Positions 35,592 through 47,537 of a stretch of DNA of 64,000 bases are shown here, in pieces. Each line of letters begins with the position of its first letter. The stretch's first letter is position 1. Source of the stretch: Cercophora sp. LCS_1 (taxonomy: Eukaryota; Ascomycota; Sordariomycetes; Sordariales; Lasiosphaeriaceae); NCBI GenBank assembly GCA_036250225.1, contig JAPZLL010000008.1, forward strand, positions 496,001-560,000, written 5' to 3'. The translations under genes were made by a program, and so were the position numbers. The notes below the pieces were generated by a model. That model was not told the DNA's origin. It did no database searches and saw only the letters and a list, made by a program, of their open reading frames with translations.

Positions 35592-38500
35592 CTTGTCGAG
35601 GCGGGGATGTGCCCCTCCGGGGACACGGAAGACGGGAGGGTTGTTCTCTCGGTTGACGACCGGCTCGAGGCCTCGTTCGCACTCGCGTTACTGCGCGTTT
35701 ACCAAGTCGTTTTTTTTTTTTTTGCGCCCGTGAGTTGGTGACAATGGTGGAGCAAGTCAAATCGAGGGGTTTGGGGAGAGTTCAGGCTGGCGCCTCATGT
35801 GGGCTTGGGTGGGTGAAGATGGGTGTTGGTCACCGAGCAACGAGATGTTTCTGCATCAGCCTCTTGCAACCAGCTTTCTTCGGCACCAAGAATAGAGACC
35901 AGAGGGGCGGACGCCGCCGAAACGAGGGGAGGAAGAGAAGCAAAACCGTCCAAAGCGAGTGAGGCGGCAATTGCGAAGAGAAGTCCAAGGAAAGCGAACG
36001 GGGAGTGGTGGAACGACCGACAGTGAACAACAGCACAGCGAACGTTGCAACAAGGTGAAGCAGCAGTGATGGCAGCAGCCAGACTGGCTGGGATGGCGTC
36101 TGGGTCTGTCCACAGAAAAGATCACCACACCCATCCCGGGACGCCAGGGGTAATTACACGGCGGCCCAAACACACGACTTGCGCAGTCACGCCAAGCCCA
36201 GGTTGCCAGGGTGGAGGCAGATGTGCATGATGTGCCGCGAAAAATTCAAGGCCTCCCCGGTTCCAATGGTCGATCTGGCATGGCGTTCCCCGGCCAAAAC
36301 CTCCAATCCGATGCATCGGGGCGCTGCGCCGCGAGACCTTTCAGCCATTCTGGGAGACGCCGGCTTGCAATTACGCGTGTGTTAGCACTGCACGTCCTGG
36401 GGGTCAAATGTGGCGTCCAGAGGCAGGATTCCGGTGTCCCGAACATCCAATTCCAACGGCAGCATCGTGCACCTCGTGCAGACCGACAACTGCCCGCAGC
36501 TCCAGCTGGCAGTCGTCCGGTGTTTCGTTGGCAGCAGGCCGGCATGAAAATAGCCATGGTGCCCGGGCCGCAGGTTGCCAGCTTGCATCGGACAGTGCTT
36601 CTGAATGCCCATTTGGCCGAAGGAGGCAGAGGGCTTGCGAGGGCTGGCAAGTCGTCAGCTTGTCCGTCCCAATTGAATGCCGGAGCGCATCGTCGGGCCA
36701 AGGCCTTGCTTCTGTTCTTGTGATGCTTGTTTCTTGCTGCAGTTCCCGCGATGCGGGCTAAAACAGGCTTTTTCGTGGGAGGGGCGAATACGAACCCTCG
36801 CGACCGAAGAGGGGCACAACCGGATGAACCTGAGGAGAGAGAACGGCACCAGTGGTGGCGAGATGCAGCTAATTCAGACACGAAGAGCCTCCCGAGCTGC
36901 AAGATCGTTGAGTCCGTTGTGACCCCAGAATTGACAATTCAAGATGCTTAATTGGCAATTTCACGGCTGCCCCGTTCTCCTACATGCCCCATTAAAGGAA
37001 GGCCAACTTCGCTGGTCAAGGGCTCCTTCCACAGACGTGGCGGAGGACTTTCAAGGAGCGTCCTTGCTAGGTGTCCATGAATCTACGAATATCGTACTAC
37101 CGATGGGCAAGGGCTGTGGTGCAACTCTGCCATCAATTGGCAAATACAGAACCCCCGTGCCACCACCAACACACGAACAAGAACATTCGGGGAGTTCTTT
37201 TTTTAGTGCCCGCCTCCGACCATTCTCACCCAATCCCCCACGGTGGGATTGCACACCACACTTGGACAAGAGGTGCATTCTGGAAGAAACACGAACGTTA
37301 TATTTTCCACATACCGATATATCCACTCTGTCGCCTGCTGCGCCTGATCTTTTTGCCCTCCACCAACAGTCCCGTATTCATTCTCATCCCACCGATCGCG
37401 CGAGCCAAGCAATTTTTCATTGTCGTGCCGAGGGATGCAAATGAACACGAACACGCTCAAGAGACTTCTTGAATCTCGAGACAGTCCTAAGGGCCGTTTT
37501 GCGGAGGGCCCGTGACCCAAGACATGTCTCAAATGACCAGACAGGAAAAAGCACGCAGCTCTTTTATTGCCAGCGTGCCAAAGTTGGGGCCGTCTCACGC
37601 AATGTCGCTCGGCTGAGCGCCTCGGAGGCACTCGGGGTCGAGCACAGCTGCCAGAGAGGATCACCAACAGCGCGGGCGGAGCCTGGATCCGCTCATCATC
37701 TCTGCCGGCTGGAGTCGCGACACTGCCAGGCGGTCGAGGTAAGCACTTGCAGCCGATGCGCAGCGCCCGTCAAACTCAATCCAAGCCCACTGTCGGTGGT
37801 GATGCCATCATCGCCTTGGATCGCCGAGAAATCCTCACGGCGGTAGGAGAGGGAAACTGGCGAGGGGTTTCACTCCAGCCCTCAGCTGTTGCGCTGCGTT
37901 AACAACAGCGGTCCGTGGGGTGGGCTGCAGCGGGAGAGCCACTGTCAGAGAAGTTGCCACGAGAGGTGCCAACACGGACAGGCCACGGCCCACCACGAAA
38001 ACCAGAGGGCCGAGCCAGCACAACTCGGGCTTCTTCTTCGACGCCGTGTTTTGAAACCTGTCGGCCTCTCACCAGCAGCTCCTGACCTGTCGACATCATT
38101 GCTTCGGGATGGCGACAAGACCCTGTTTTATCCGGCCAGCGATCAGCATCTCCACGTTCTGGAACAATGCCGGCAAGACTTCCGGCCCGCTGTTTAATCA
38201 ATTAAGATGGTTACCGACACGGCTTCGTAGGGGCTGCACGATGCGGCTACTGATTCAACGAGGCTCGGGGGTAACAAGGTGTGCCTATAACGCCAACTGT
38301 TAAGGGATTATGCCGAGGGTTGCCTTCGCTTTTGACGCTGGAGCCCCTGACCCCCTGAGGATATGCTGTCATGACGGGCTAGCTGTGTGCGTGGGCCGGG
38401 ATACACCCAGCGGATGGAGCCAGGCCCAGCTCGTACCACGGCCCGCTCTTGTCGAGCAAAAAAGAAGCATCCAAAACGTAAGGTTGCCGGGAGAGGCTGC

Positions 38501-39202
38501 AGCGACGACAGGAACCTAGTGTTTCTGTCAAGATGCAGAGTTCCTGTTTGTTCTGCTAGTTGGCACGAGAACGACGGCGGCACACAGCCATTTGCGTGCC
38601 TTGATTGATTGTTTGTTTTGAACCAGCCGGCACACCCCGTCCATGCCAGGCAGGGCCTGGCTTAGACGCCGAGAACCAATCATGTGCTGGGGCCGATGGT
38701 GCTTCGTATGAAAAAAGCGCGCAAGGGGTCCGTGTCGACCGCCGTAGCAGCATCAAGGTCGAAAAAAACACAGTCGTCCCCCCTTTCCACAGCCCCATCG
38801 AGAAGCGCTGCCGTTGGAGACGCTGTTGGATAGCACGCCTGTGGAAAGCCCCGGGGCCATTTTCGGTGTCTGGTTTGCCTTTTCGTCCTGTCTGCCGTCA
38901 ACCTTTACTTCGACGCTCGTTTTAGACCCTTTGTGCATGACGTTCGCTTGTTATTCTTGCATCTTTTGCCAGCTCTGACTTGGTGCTTTTGTGGCTGTCA
39001 CGAACAGGGGTCCCGAGAACGAGGAACGAGCAACGAGCAACGACGTGCTTCTGAAAAGTGTCCTGCAGCCGGCGTCCCGCGACCCAGCACCATCAACACC
39101 AACCCACCTCGACGCCGACACACGTCTCGAACTCGATTGACTCGCTGTTGACGCCGCTCTTGCACCGAGAAAGCCTCGCCGGCTCCTGGCAACGTCGTCA
39201 TC
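35592..39202. promoter_or_regulatory. 3.6-kb divergent spacer between csmB and csmA
   Basis: The two chitin synthase start codons face away from each other across 3,611 bp. The interval has many short open frames on both strands, none with protein-like composition or recognisable motifs. A run of about 14 T lies at 35710-35723. It must hold both promoters and leaders and could hold non-coding transcripts, but I cannot point to a defined element. Confidence 0.5.
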
Positions 39203-42200
39203 ATGGCACTCAACCTCCCACCGATGGGTGGGAGCGGCGGAGGCGCCCACACTCAACCTTCTCTACCCTCGTTGCCCGCCCATCTCCAATCCGACACGCA
39301 CCTCACCGCACACCTTGCCAGCCGCTTCCATGTCTCCCTACCGACCGCCCGGTTATCCTCCCACGCCCTCATCTGCCTCAACACATACACAAGTTCGTCC
39401 AAGGGAGATGGCTCGCGAGACTCGAGCGCCATGAGCGCTGCGGAAGATCTGGCAGACAGGGCTTTTATCCGATTGGGACATCGGTCTGAAAACCAGGCCG
39501 TTCTCTTCCTGTAGGCGCTTCTACGATATTCCTTCTCTGCGGGTTGCTAACAGTAGACAGTGGCGAGTCTGGCGCCGGCAAGACGACTGTCCGCTCACAT
39601 CTCTTAACATCAATCCTCAACCGCTCCTCCACGCCCTTGTCCAACAAGGTGTCCCTCGCTGCTTTTGTCTTTGACACCCTCACTACAACCAAGACTGCCA
39701 CGACACCAACAGCCTCGAAAGCAGGTCTCTTTTACGAACTGCAATACGATACCGCCTCCACGACCAACCCAATACTGATCGGCGCCAAGCTGTTGGACCA
39801 TCGGTTGGAGAGAAGCAGGATAGCAGATGTCCCGACGGGAGAGCGGAACTTCCACGTGCTGTACTACCTCTTGGCTGGTACCAGCGGCGCCGAAAAGACA
39901 CATCTTGGGTTTGACCAGCCAGCAGGCGCAGCAAACAAGAGGTGGAAGTATTTGGGGCACCCCACACAACTCAAGGTCGGTATCAATGACGCCGAGGGCT
40001 TCCAGCTCTTCAAAACAGCCCTGAGAAAACTTGAGTTCCCCCGAAGTGAGATTGCCGAGATTTGCCAGATCCTTGCCAGCATCCTCCACATTGGCCAGCT
40101 GGAGTTCGAGTCTTCGTCGAGCACAACAGTCACGGCGGATGACAGCGGCGGTTTCTCCCACGAGGGTGGTCAAGTCACGACCACGGTTAAAAACAAAGAT
40201 GTGCTCGGAATTATTGCCGCCTTCCTGGGCGTCAACGCCGCTGATCTCCAAACAACACTCGGATACAAGACGAAGATGATTCACAAGGAGAGGGTGACTG
40301 TCATGCTGGACCCTGCTGGCGCACGTGGAAACGCCAACGAGCTTGCGCGGACTCTCTACTCACTTCTCGTTGCGTATGTAGTCGAGACGATCAACCAAAA
40401 ACTCTGCGCAGCCGAGGACGCCATCGTCAACACCTTCTCCATCATCGACTTCCCTGGCTTCCAGCAGCAGTCCTCAACCGGCTCCCCGCTCGACCAGCTG
40501 CTGAACAACGCCGCCACCGAGTCGATGTACAATCTGACGCTCCAGAACTTCTTCGACCGAAAGGCCGATATGCTCGAGACTGAGGAAGTCACGGTACCCC
40601 CAACCAGCTACTTTGACAACTCGGACGCGGTAAAGGGTCTGCTGAAGCCTGGGAATGGTCTTCTCAGCATTCTTGATGACCAGACGCGCCGCCACAGGAC
40701 GGACATGCAGTTGCTCGAGAGTCTGCGCAAGCGCTTCGAGGGGAAGAACCCGGCGATCCAGGTCGGGTCGGCAACAGCCAAGCTGCCTGGTAGCAACTTC
40801 TTCACCGAGAACACAGCTGCTACGTTCACCGTCAAGCATTATGCCGGTGAGGTCGACTATCCCGTCAAGGGACTTGTCGAGGAGAACGGCGAGGTTATCT
40901 CGGGCGATCTCCTTAACCTGGTAAACTCGAGCAAGAGTGCCTTTATCACCCGACTCTTCGGCCAGGAGGTTCTCCAGACTGTGGTTCACCCGCAAGAAAG
41001 ATCGACAGTCATGCAAGCATCCGTCAGCTCCAAGCCGATGCGTGCGCCCAGCATCATGTCACGACGGGGCAGGCCGTCAACCGCTCGCAACAACAAGCGG
41101 CAACAGCTGCAAACAGAGCGGGAAATGTCAGTTGATCAGTACAGCGATGCCGGAGAGAGCGGAGGAAGGACATCGACAAACAACAGAAATGGCGGGCCTT
41201 CTGAACAAGGAGCGTCAGGACAATTCCTCGCAGCGTTGGACAACGTCACCCGGTCATTCACCGCACCCAACACGAACTGTTATTTTGTCTTCTGCCTGAA
41301 GCCAAACGACAGGCGTATCGCAAACCAGTTCGACAGCAAATGCGTTCGGGCACAAGTACAAACGTTCGGCATTGCCGAGATCAGCCAACGGGTCAGAGCA
41401 GCAGACTTTAGTTTGTTCTTGCCATTTGGCGAATTCCTCGGGCTGGCAGATACCGAGACTGTGCTGGTAGGAAGCGAGCGGGAGAAGGTCGAGATGGTGG
41501 TTGAGGAAAAACGGTGGCCAAGCAACGAGGTGGCAATTGGCTCTACCGGTGTCTTCCTCAGCGAACGATGCTGGATGGAGATTGCGCAGCTGGGCGAGAT
41601 CCAGTCGGCATCTGGTCGATATGGAATGTCTTCGGAGATGGGAGACGGGCTCACACCTGCCGACCCATTCGGCATTTCCAAGGAGAGGCTGATCGCTTCC
41701 TCAGGTACCACACCGCAAAGCTTCGGCGACAAAGGGGCAGGCTATTTCGGGAGCAAGGATGTGGATGCCCGCTCTGATGCCGGCGTTTCTGCTTTTGGAG
41801 GCGGCGACATGTTCAAGAACCTCGACACGCGCGAGCAGATGGCCGAGCGCGGCAACGAGAAGGAAATGGTCGAGGTCGAAGAGTACAAGGACAGCGCTGG
41901 ACGCAAGCGCTGGGTATTCCTCGTCTATCTCCTCACCTTCTGGGTGCCTGACTTCATGATCAGGATACTGGGCCGCATGCCGCGCAAGGACGTGCGGATG
42001 GCCTGGCGCGAGAAGCTGGCCATCAACATGATCATCTGGTTCAGCTGTTTGGTCGCCGCCTTCTTCATTGTCGTGTTCCCCGCCCTCATCTGCCCCAAGC
42101 AAAACGTCTTCAGCTCCGAGGAACTGTCCAAGTTCAACGGCAAAGACAACAACCCCGCCTACGCAGCCATCCGAGGTCAGATCTTCAACATTGGCGAGTT

Positions 42201-44961
42201 CGCATCGCGTCATTACCCGCCGTACCTGCCCACCAAGGCCATCACCGCGTATGGCGGTCTCGACATCACCTCTCTGTTCCCGATCCAGGTCTCGGCTGTC
42301 TGCCCCGGAGTCAACGGCTTCGTCGAGGAATCGGTGCTTCTGGACTACAAGGACAGCAACGTCACGGGATCGGCAGCCGTCATCAGCAACCAGGATCCCA
42401 ACGCTAGGTACCACGATTTCCGGTACTTCACCAACGACAGCCGCCCCGACTGGTACACCGAACAGCTCATCATGCTCCGGTCCAACTACAAGGTTGGCAA
42501 CATCGGCTACTCGCCCCAGTTCGTCAAGACGCTGGCGGGCAAGAAGATGGCGATTGCCATCCTCAAGAACCGCGTCTACGACCTAAGCATGTACATCACC
42601 AACGGCAGACACCAGCGCAACAAGGCTGGCGAGCCCGAGCCCACCAACCCCGATGCCATCCACTTCATGCACCGGCTCGTCGTCGACTTGTTCCAGCAAA
42701 TGGCTGGCGAGGACATCACCAAACTCTGGGATGTGCTGGCCATCGATGGTACGACCAAGGGCTACATGCAGCTGTGTCTGGACAACCTGTTCTACGTAGG
42801 TGATGTCGACACGCGTAACTCGGTCCGCTGTCAGTTCGCCGAGTACCTGGTGCTTGCCGTGTCGATTCTCCTGGCTTCGGTCATTGCCTTCAAGTTCTTC
42901 GCCGCCCTCCAGTTTGGCACCAAGACGGTGCCTGAGAATCTCGACAAGTTCATCATGTGCCAGATTCCGGCGTACACAGAAGACGAGGACTCGCTTCGCC
43001 GTGCCATTGACTCGGCCGCCCGCATGCGCTACGACGACAAGCGCAAACTGCTCGTCATCATCTGCGACGGTATGATTATCGGCCAGGGCAATGACAGGCC
43101 CACACCCCGCATCGTGCTCGACATTCTGGGCGTTTCTGAGACGGTCGACCCCGAGCCGCTCAGCTTCGAATCGCTCGGCGAGGGTCTCAAGCAGCACAAC
43201 ATGGGCAAGGTCTACTCGGGTCTGTACGAAGTCCAAGGCCACATTGTCCCCTTCCTGGTCGTCGTCAAGGTCGGGAAGCCGTCTGAGGTGTCGCGTCCCG
43301 GCAACCGTGGCAAGCGTGACTCGCAGATGATTATCATGCGCTTCCTCAACCGCGTGCACTACAACCTGCCCATGAGCCCGCTGGAGTTGGAGATGTACCA
43401 TCAGATCCGCAACATCATCGGTGTCAACCCGACTTTCTACGAGTTCATGTTCCAGATCGACGCCGACACGGTGGTTGCGCCCGACTCGGCCACGCGCATG
43501 GTTTCTTCTTTCCTAGACGATACACGTCTCATCGCCGTGTGCGGCGAGACAGCCCTGACCAACGCCAAGGCGTCGTTCGTCACCATGATCCAGGTCTACG
43601 AGTACTACATCTCGCACAATCTGTCCAAGGCCTTCGAGTCCCTCTTCGGTTCCGTCACCTGTCTTCCCGGTTGTTTCTCCATGTACCGCATCCGCGCCGC
43701 CGAGACGGGCAAGCCTCTCTTTGTGTCCCGCGAGGTCGTCGAGTCGTATGCCACCATTCGCGTCGATACGCTCCACATGAAGAACCTTCTCCACCTGGGT
43801 GAAGATCGTTACCTCACGACGCTACTACTCAAGTACCACTCCAAGTACAAGACCAAGTACATCTTCTCTGCGCACGCCTGGACCATCGCCCCCGATTCCT
43901 GGCAGGTCTTCCTCTCACAACGTCGTCGCTGGATCAACTCGACTGTGCACAACCTGATGGAGCTGATTCCCATGGCCCAGCTCTGTGGTTTCTGCTGCTT
44001 CAGCATGCGCTTCATCGTGTTTGTCGATCTGCTCTCCACCATCGTCCAGCCCGTCACCATTGCCTACATTATCTACCTCGTCGTCCTCGTCGTTCGCAAT
44101 GCCACCGTCGTGCCCGTCACGGCCTTCGTGCTACTGGGTGCCATCTACGGTCTCCAAGCCATCATCTTCATCCTCCGTCGCAAGTGGGAAATGATTGGCT
44201 GGATGATCCTGTATGTCCTCGCCATCCCTGTCTTCTCCTTTGGTCTCCCGCTCTATGCCTTCTGGCATATGGACGACTTCAACTGGGGTAACACACGTGT
44301 CGTCGCCGGTGAGAAGGGCAACAAGATCGTCATTTCAGACGAAGGCAAGTTCGACCCCGCCAGCATCCCCCGCAAGAAGTGGGAGGAGTACCAGGCCGAG
44401 CTGTGGGACGCCCAGACCGCTCGTGATGATGCTCGCTCCGAGATCTCGGGCTTCAGCTACGCCACCAAACCCAACGCTGCTGTCTCGGAGTACGGCGGCT
44501 GGGCCGGCATGGGTGCCAGCCGCCCCGGTTCGCAGGTGGGCTACCCCATTGGCGGTGTATACTCGGACAAGACGCCTGCCATGCACGGTGGTGCGAGCAG
44601 GATGAGCTTTGCGGCGTCCGAGATGATGATGCAGCAGCAGAACAGGCAGAGCCAGTTTGGCGGGTCCCAGTTCCTCAGTCCCAGCCCTAGTCAGCAGGAG
44701 ATGGAGATGGCGAACCTCGCCGGCATGCCCAGCGACGACGCCCTGTTGGCTGAGATTCGCGAGATTTTGAGGACGGCCGACCTGATGAATGTTACGAAGA
44801 AGGGCGTCAAGCAGGAGCTTGAGCGTAGATTTGGTGTTCCGTTGGATTCGAGAAGGGCTTATATCAACAGTGGTACGTCTTCCTCCCTTCTCCCCTATCA
44901 CTTACCAGCAATACTAACATGTTCAATAGCCACGGAGGCGCTTATATCTGGACAGTTGTAA
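39203..44961 (+). CDS. csmA: Class V chitin synthase with myosin motor domain (CsmA)
   Basis: Exons 39203-39510, 39561-44872 and 44930-44961 give 1,883 aa. The N-terminus ([20 protein letters not shown]) matches the class V family. A myosin-like motor follows with an intact P-loop GESGAGKTT (about residues 104-112) and a switch II-like DFPGFQ; the usual myosin switch I is replaced by the class-specific [14 protein letters not shown]. Then come two membrane helices ([20 protein letters not shown]), a cytochrome b5-like region, another helix and the catalytic core: [46 protein letters not shown] and [12 protein letters not shown]. The C-terminus is a DEK-type domain ([19 protein letters not shown]). 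The motor is thought to tether chitin synthase secretory carriers to actin at the hyphal tip. Codons are strongly C-ending over most of its length. Confidence 0.95.
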
Positions 44962-45003
44962 ACAAAACTGTGTGTGGGAATGGTGTCAAAGTCTGGGCTT
45001 TTT

Positions 45004-45020
45004 TCTCTCTCTCTCTCTCT
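45004..45020. repeat. (CT)n microsatellite in csmA 3' flank
   Basis: About eight CT units begin some 45 bp after the csmA stop codon, in a T-rich stretch. Confidence 0.85.
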
Positions 45021-46190
45021 GCTGGTATCTGAAAAAAAAAGCTTTTCTCAGTTGTCTGTCTGTGTCCACTGAAGATTTCTTTTACGGCTCATTCATGGTT
45101 TGGTATGTCATCTTTTATTTGAGTGTCTGTTCAAATGGATCTCACCCCGCTTTGCGATGAAAGCGAGAAACAAATCCGTTATAATCTACTAGTAATCTTA
45201 TCATCTGCATCCATTAGGAGAAAGGGTGGGGGTCTGGTTAAGAAGATATAAATATATGCGTTCGGTTGATATATGATGTGCTGTCCTGTGATGTGCTGTG
45301 ATGTGACTTGGTGGTGAGAGTTGGTGGTGAAATATGGTGGGATGGGAATATGGGTTGGGATGCTGCTAAGCGTCTTCGTTCTCTGGATGTAGACCAACAC
45401 AGCAATTTTCCAGTTACACCCAAGGAGATCATTGCCGGGCGTTCTGCATTTTTCGCCTCCGGTTTCGGGTTGCAAGAGACCAATGGCCGCTACTACCGTT
45501 GGCATGCATGAAGCACTGCAATTTTCACCTCAGAAGCCCTCAGACTCGACCCATCCCTACCCGATGTGGTTTCACACGGCATGATGACCTCTCCTTGAAG
45601 ATTTCTATAGCGAGTTGACGTATCGGTGTGACGGAGGTCCACGACATTTTCACTATAATTTTCAACCCGAAGGAGCCCACGACCTAAACCTCGGTGCCTC
45701 GGAGTCGTCTCGGTGTCGGGTCTCGACAGGGTGCGCCTTTTTTGATTCAACAGAGATCCTTCAAATCGAGGAGCTGTGGCTCATTCTGTTACACCACTTA
45801 GTGCGTCTCAACGGGGCTCTCGACGCAAGTCTCAGTGCAATTCCGTCACAAAAACAACACCAAATGATTTTGTGTCGTGCGTGTTGTGATGTAAGTGGGT
45901 TGGGTGGGTTAGCGTGTTATCACTGCTTCAGAAGGATTGACAGAGAACTTGAATGCGCTGGACCGACGACTCCAAGTTCCATTTAATACCTATCTGGTAC
46001 CTTTTTTTTTAATTTTTATTACAAGAAGTCTTTTGCCACCCAAAATATCTAACATGCCAACTTTCTTATGATCCTGACGATGCCTGGATCTTCAAAACGA
46101 TCACACCCGCCACTCCAAAAATTGTTAGTGCACATCTATCTCACCCTCATCTTCACCATCCGACTTACAACCTCACGCACTCACCACCAC

Positions 46191-46220
46191 CATCACCAAA
46201 CATCACCAAACATCACCAAA
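46191..46220 (+). repeat. Three perfect 10-bp tandem repeats abutting a start codon
   Basis: The unit CATCACCAAA occurs three times without mismatch at 46191-46200, 46201-46210 and 46211-46220. The last copy ends one base before the ATG at 46222. Each copy carries the CACCAAA that forms the Kozak-like context of the start. Confidence 0.95.
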
Positions 46221-46221
46221 A

Positions 46222-47259
46222 ATGCCCCCTCTCCGTCCCCTCCGTTCCCTATCCCTTCCTCGCTCCCGCCACCTCCACCTAGCCCCTCCCTTCCTCCTAG
46301 ACACATACACGCCCCGCTACCAGTCCCTAACCCCCATCGCCGCCTCCAAGAAACGCTCCCTCGCATACGCCCACCTCCGCAACTGCAACCTCTGCCCCCG
46401 CCTCTGCTCCATCAACCGCTACGAAACAACCGGCCACTGCCTCACCGGCGCCCTGACCGCCAAAATCAACGTCATCGCCCCTCACTTTGGCGAGGAACCA
46501 TGCATCCAAGGGCACCACGGTTCCGGCGCCGTCTTCTTCAGCATGTGCAACCTGCGCTGCGTCTTCTGCCAGAACCATTCCATTTCGCACACACGCAACG
46601 GTATGGATTTGACACCCGAAGAGATGGGCGAATGGTATGTGAAATTACAAGACGTCGGCCACGTTCACAATATCAACCTCATCACGCCGGAGCATGTTGT
46701 TCCGCAAGTCGTGTTATCCATCTTGCACGCCAAGGAGTTGGGGCTAAAGATACCGATTGTGTACAACACCTCGGGGTATGATTCGTTGGCGTCGTTGGAG
46801 CTGTTGGATGGGTTGGTGGATGTTTATTTGCCGGATTTTAAGGTCTGGAGTGAGGAGAGTGGACGACGACTGTTGAAGGCCGGGGATTATGCCGCTACGG
46901 CGAAGGAGAGCGTCAGGGAGATGCATAGACAGGTGGGCGATTTGTGTTTTACGGGGGACGGGATTGCGAAGAGCGGGGTGTTGGTTAGGCATTTGGTTAT
47001 GCCGGGGCTTGTGGATGAGGGCAAAGAGATAGTGCGGTTTTTGGCGAGGGAGGTGTCGAGGGATTTGTTTGTGAATATCATGGAGCAGTACAAGCCTGAT
47101 GCGTACGTTGGGAGGGATAAAAGGGGAGGGGGAAGAAGGTACGAGGAGATTAATCGGGCGGTGAGGAGCGATGAGGTGGACAGTGTGAGGAGGGCGGCGG
47201 AGGGAGAAGGGCTGTGGAGGTTTGTTGAGCCGCCGAGGCACGAGGGATTCAATCTGTGA
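46222..47259 (+). CDS. PflX-type radical SAM protein (PFL-activase homologue)
   Basis: Intronless gene, 345 aa. The radical SAM cluster motif C-x3-C-x2-C is intact at CNLRCVFC (about residues 109-116). An extra Cys motif CNLCPRLCSINR sits upstream at about residues 54-65. Together with ETTGHCLTG, HFGEEPCIQGHHGSGAVFFS and the downstream LVDVYLPDFKVW and LVRHLVMPG blocks, this is the pattern of COG1313 (PflX), uncharacterised homologues of pyruvate formate-lyase activating enzyme common in bacteria and archaea. The first 30 or so residues are rich in Arg, Leu, Ser and Pro and lack acids (MPPLRPLRSLSLPRSRHLHL), which suggests a mitochondrial presequence. No pyruvate formate-lyase or other glycyl-radical enzyme is encoded nearby, so its substrate is unknown. 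The first half uses nearly only C-ending codons and the second mostly G-ending ones. Fold assignment is strong; role unknown. Confidence 0.87.
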   Translation: MPPLRPLRSLSLPRSRHLHLAPPFLLDTYTPRYQSLTPIAASKKRSLAYAHLRNCNLCPRLCSINRYETTGHCLTGALTAKINVIAPHFGEEPCIQGHHGSGAVFFSMCNLRCVFCQNHSISHTRNGMDLTPEEMGEWYVKLQDVGHVHNINLITPEHVVPQVVLSILHAKELGLKIPIVYNTSGYDSLASLELLDGLVDVYLPDFKVWSEESGRRLLKAGDYAATAKESVREMHRQVGDLCFTGDGIAKSGVLVRHLVMPGLVDEGKEIVRFLAREVSRDLFVNIMEQYKPDAYVGRDKRGGGRRYEEINRAVRSDEVDSVRRAAEGEGLWRFVEPPRHEGFNL

Positions 47260-47537
47260 TACTGTGCCGAGTCAATCGGCCCGGCGGACAGTCCAAACTT
47301 CTCGCCATGTGGTGGTGGTGGTCTGCGTCCGCTTTGTCGTGTCGGACGATTGGACCGCCCAGTGAGGCTCTTTCAACGCCCAGCGGCTCAGGGATAAAGG
47401 GGTGCAGCCAGGTTCGCTACGAATCTTTGTCCAGCATATCGACCAAAAGAAGCAGCCCGTCAGGCCTCAATCCCAGGATCACCAACAACCTGTTCATCCT
47501 CCCAACAGCTATCGCCATCGCCACCACCAACAGCGAC

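Larger units (their letters stand above)
44962..46221. promoter_or_regulatory. Intergenic between csmA and the radical SAM gene
   Basis: This 1.26-kb interval holds the csmA 3' UTR and the radical SAM promoter. It has a CT microsatellite at 45004-45020 and three perfect 10-bp repeats immediately before the next start codon. A 123-codon frame at 45615-45986 lacks an ATG start and any motif. Confidence 0.45.

Noticed and set aside
36770..36860. Possible tRNA on the minus strand (T-arm-like GGGTTCGTATTCGC)
   Set aside because: The T-loop does not have the right length or consensus, and no matching acceptor stem or A box is found upstream.
36246..36902. Overlapping 218-codon (minus) and 170-codon (plus) frames in the csm spacer
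   Set aside because: Composition rich in Arg, Cys, Pro and Trp, no motif, and no splice-extended homology; they overlap each other on opposite strands.
45615..45986. 123-codon plus-strand frame downstream of csmA
   Set aside because: No ATG at its start, no motif, and AT-rich flank typical of UTR/intergenic DNA.
47256..47537. Upstream extension of the acidic protein to 47256
   Set aside because: It begins at a GTG overlapping the previous stop; the extension is low-complexity and unlike the rest, so ATG 47538 was preferred.
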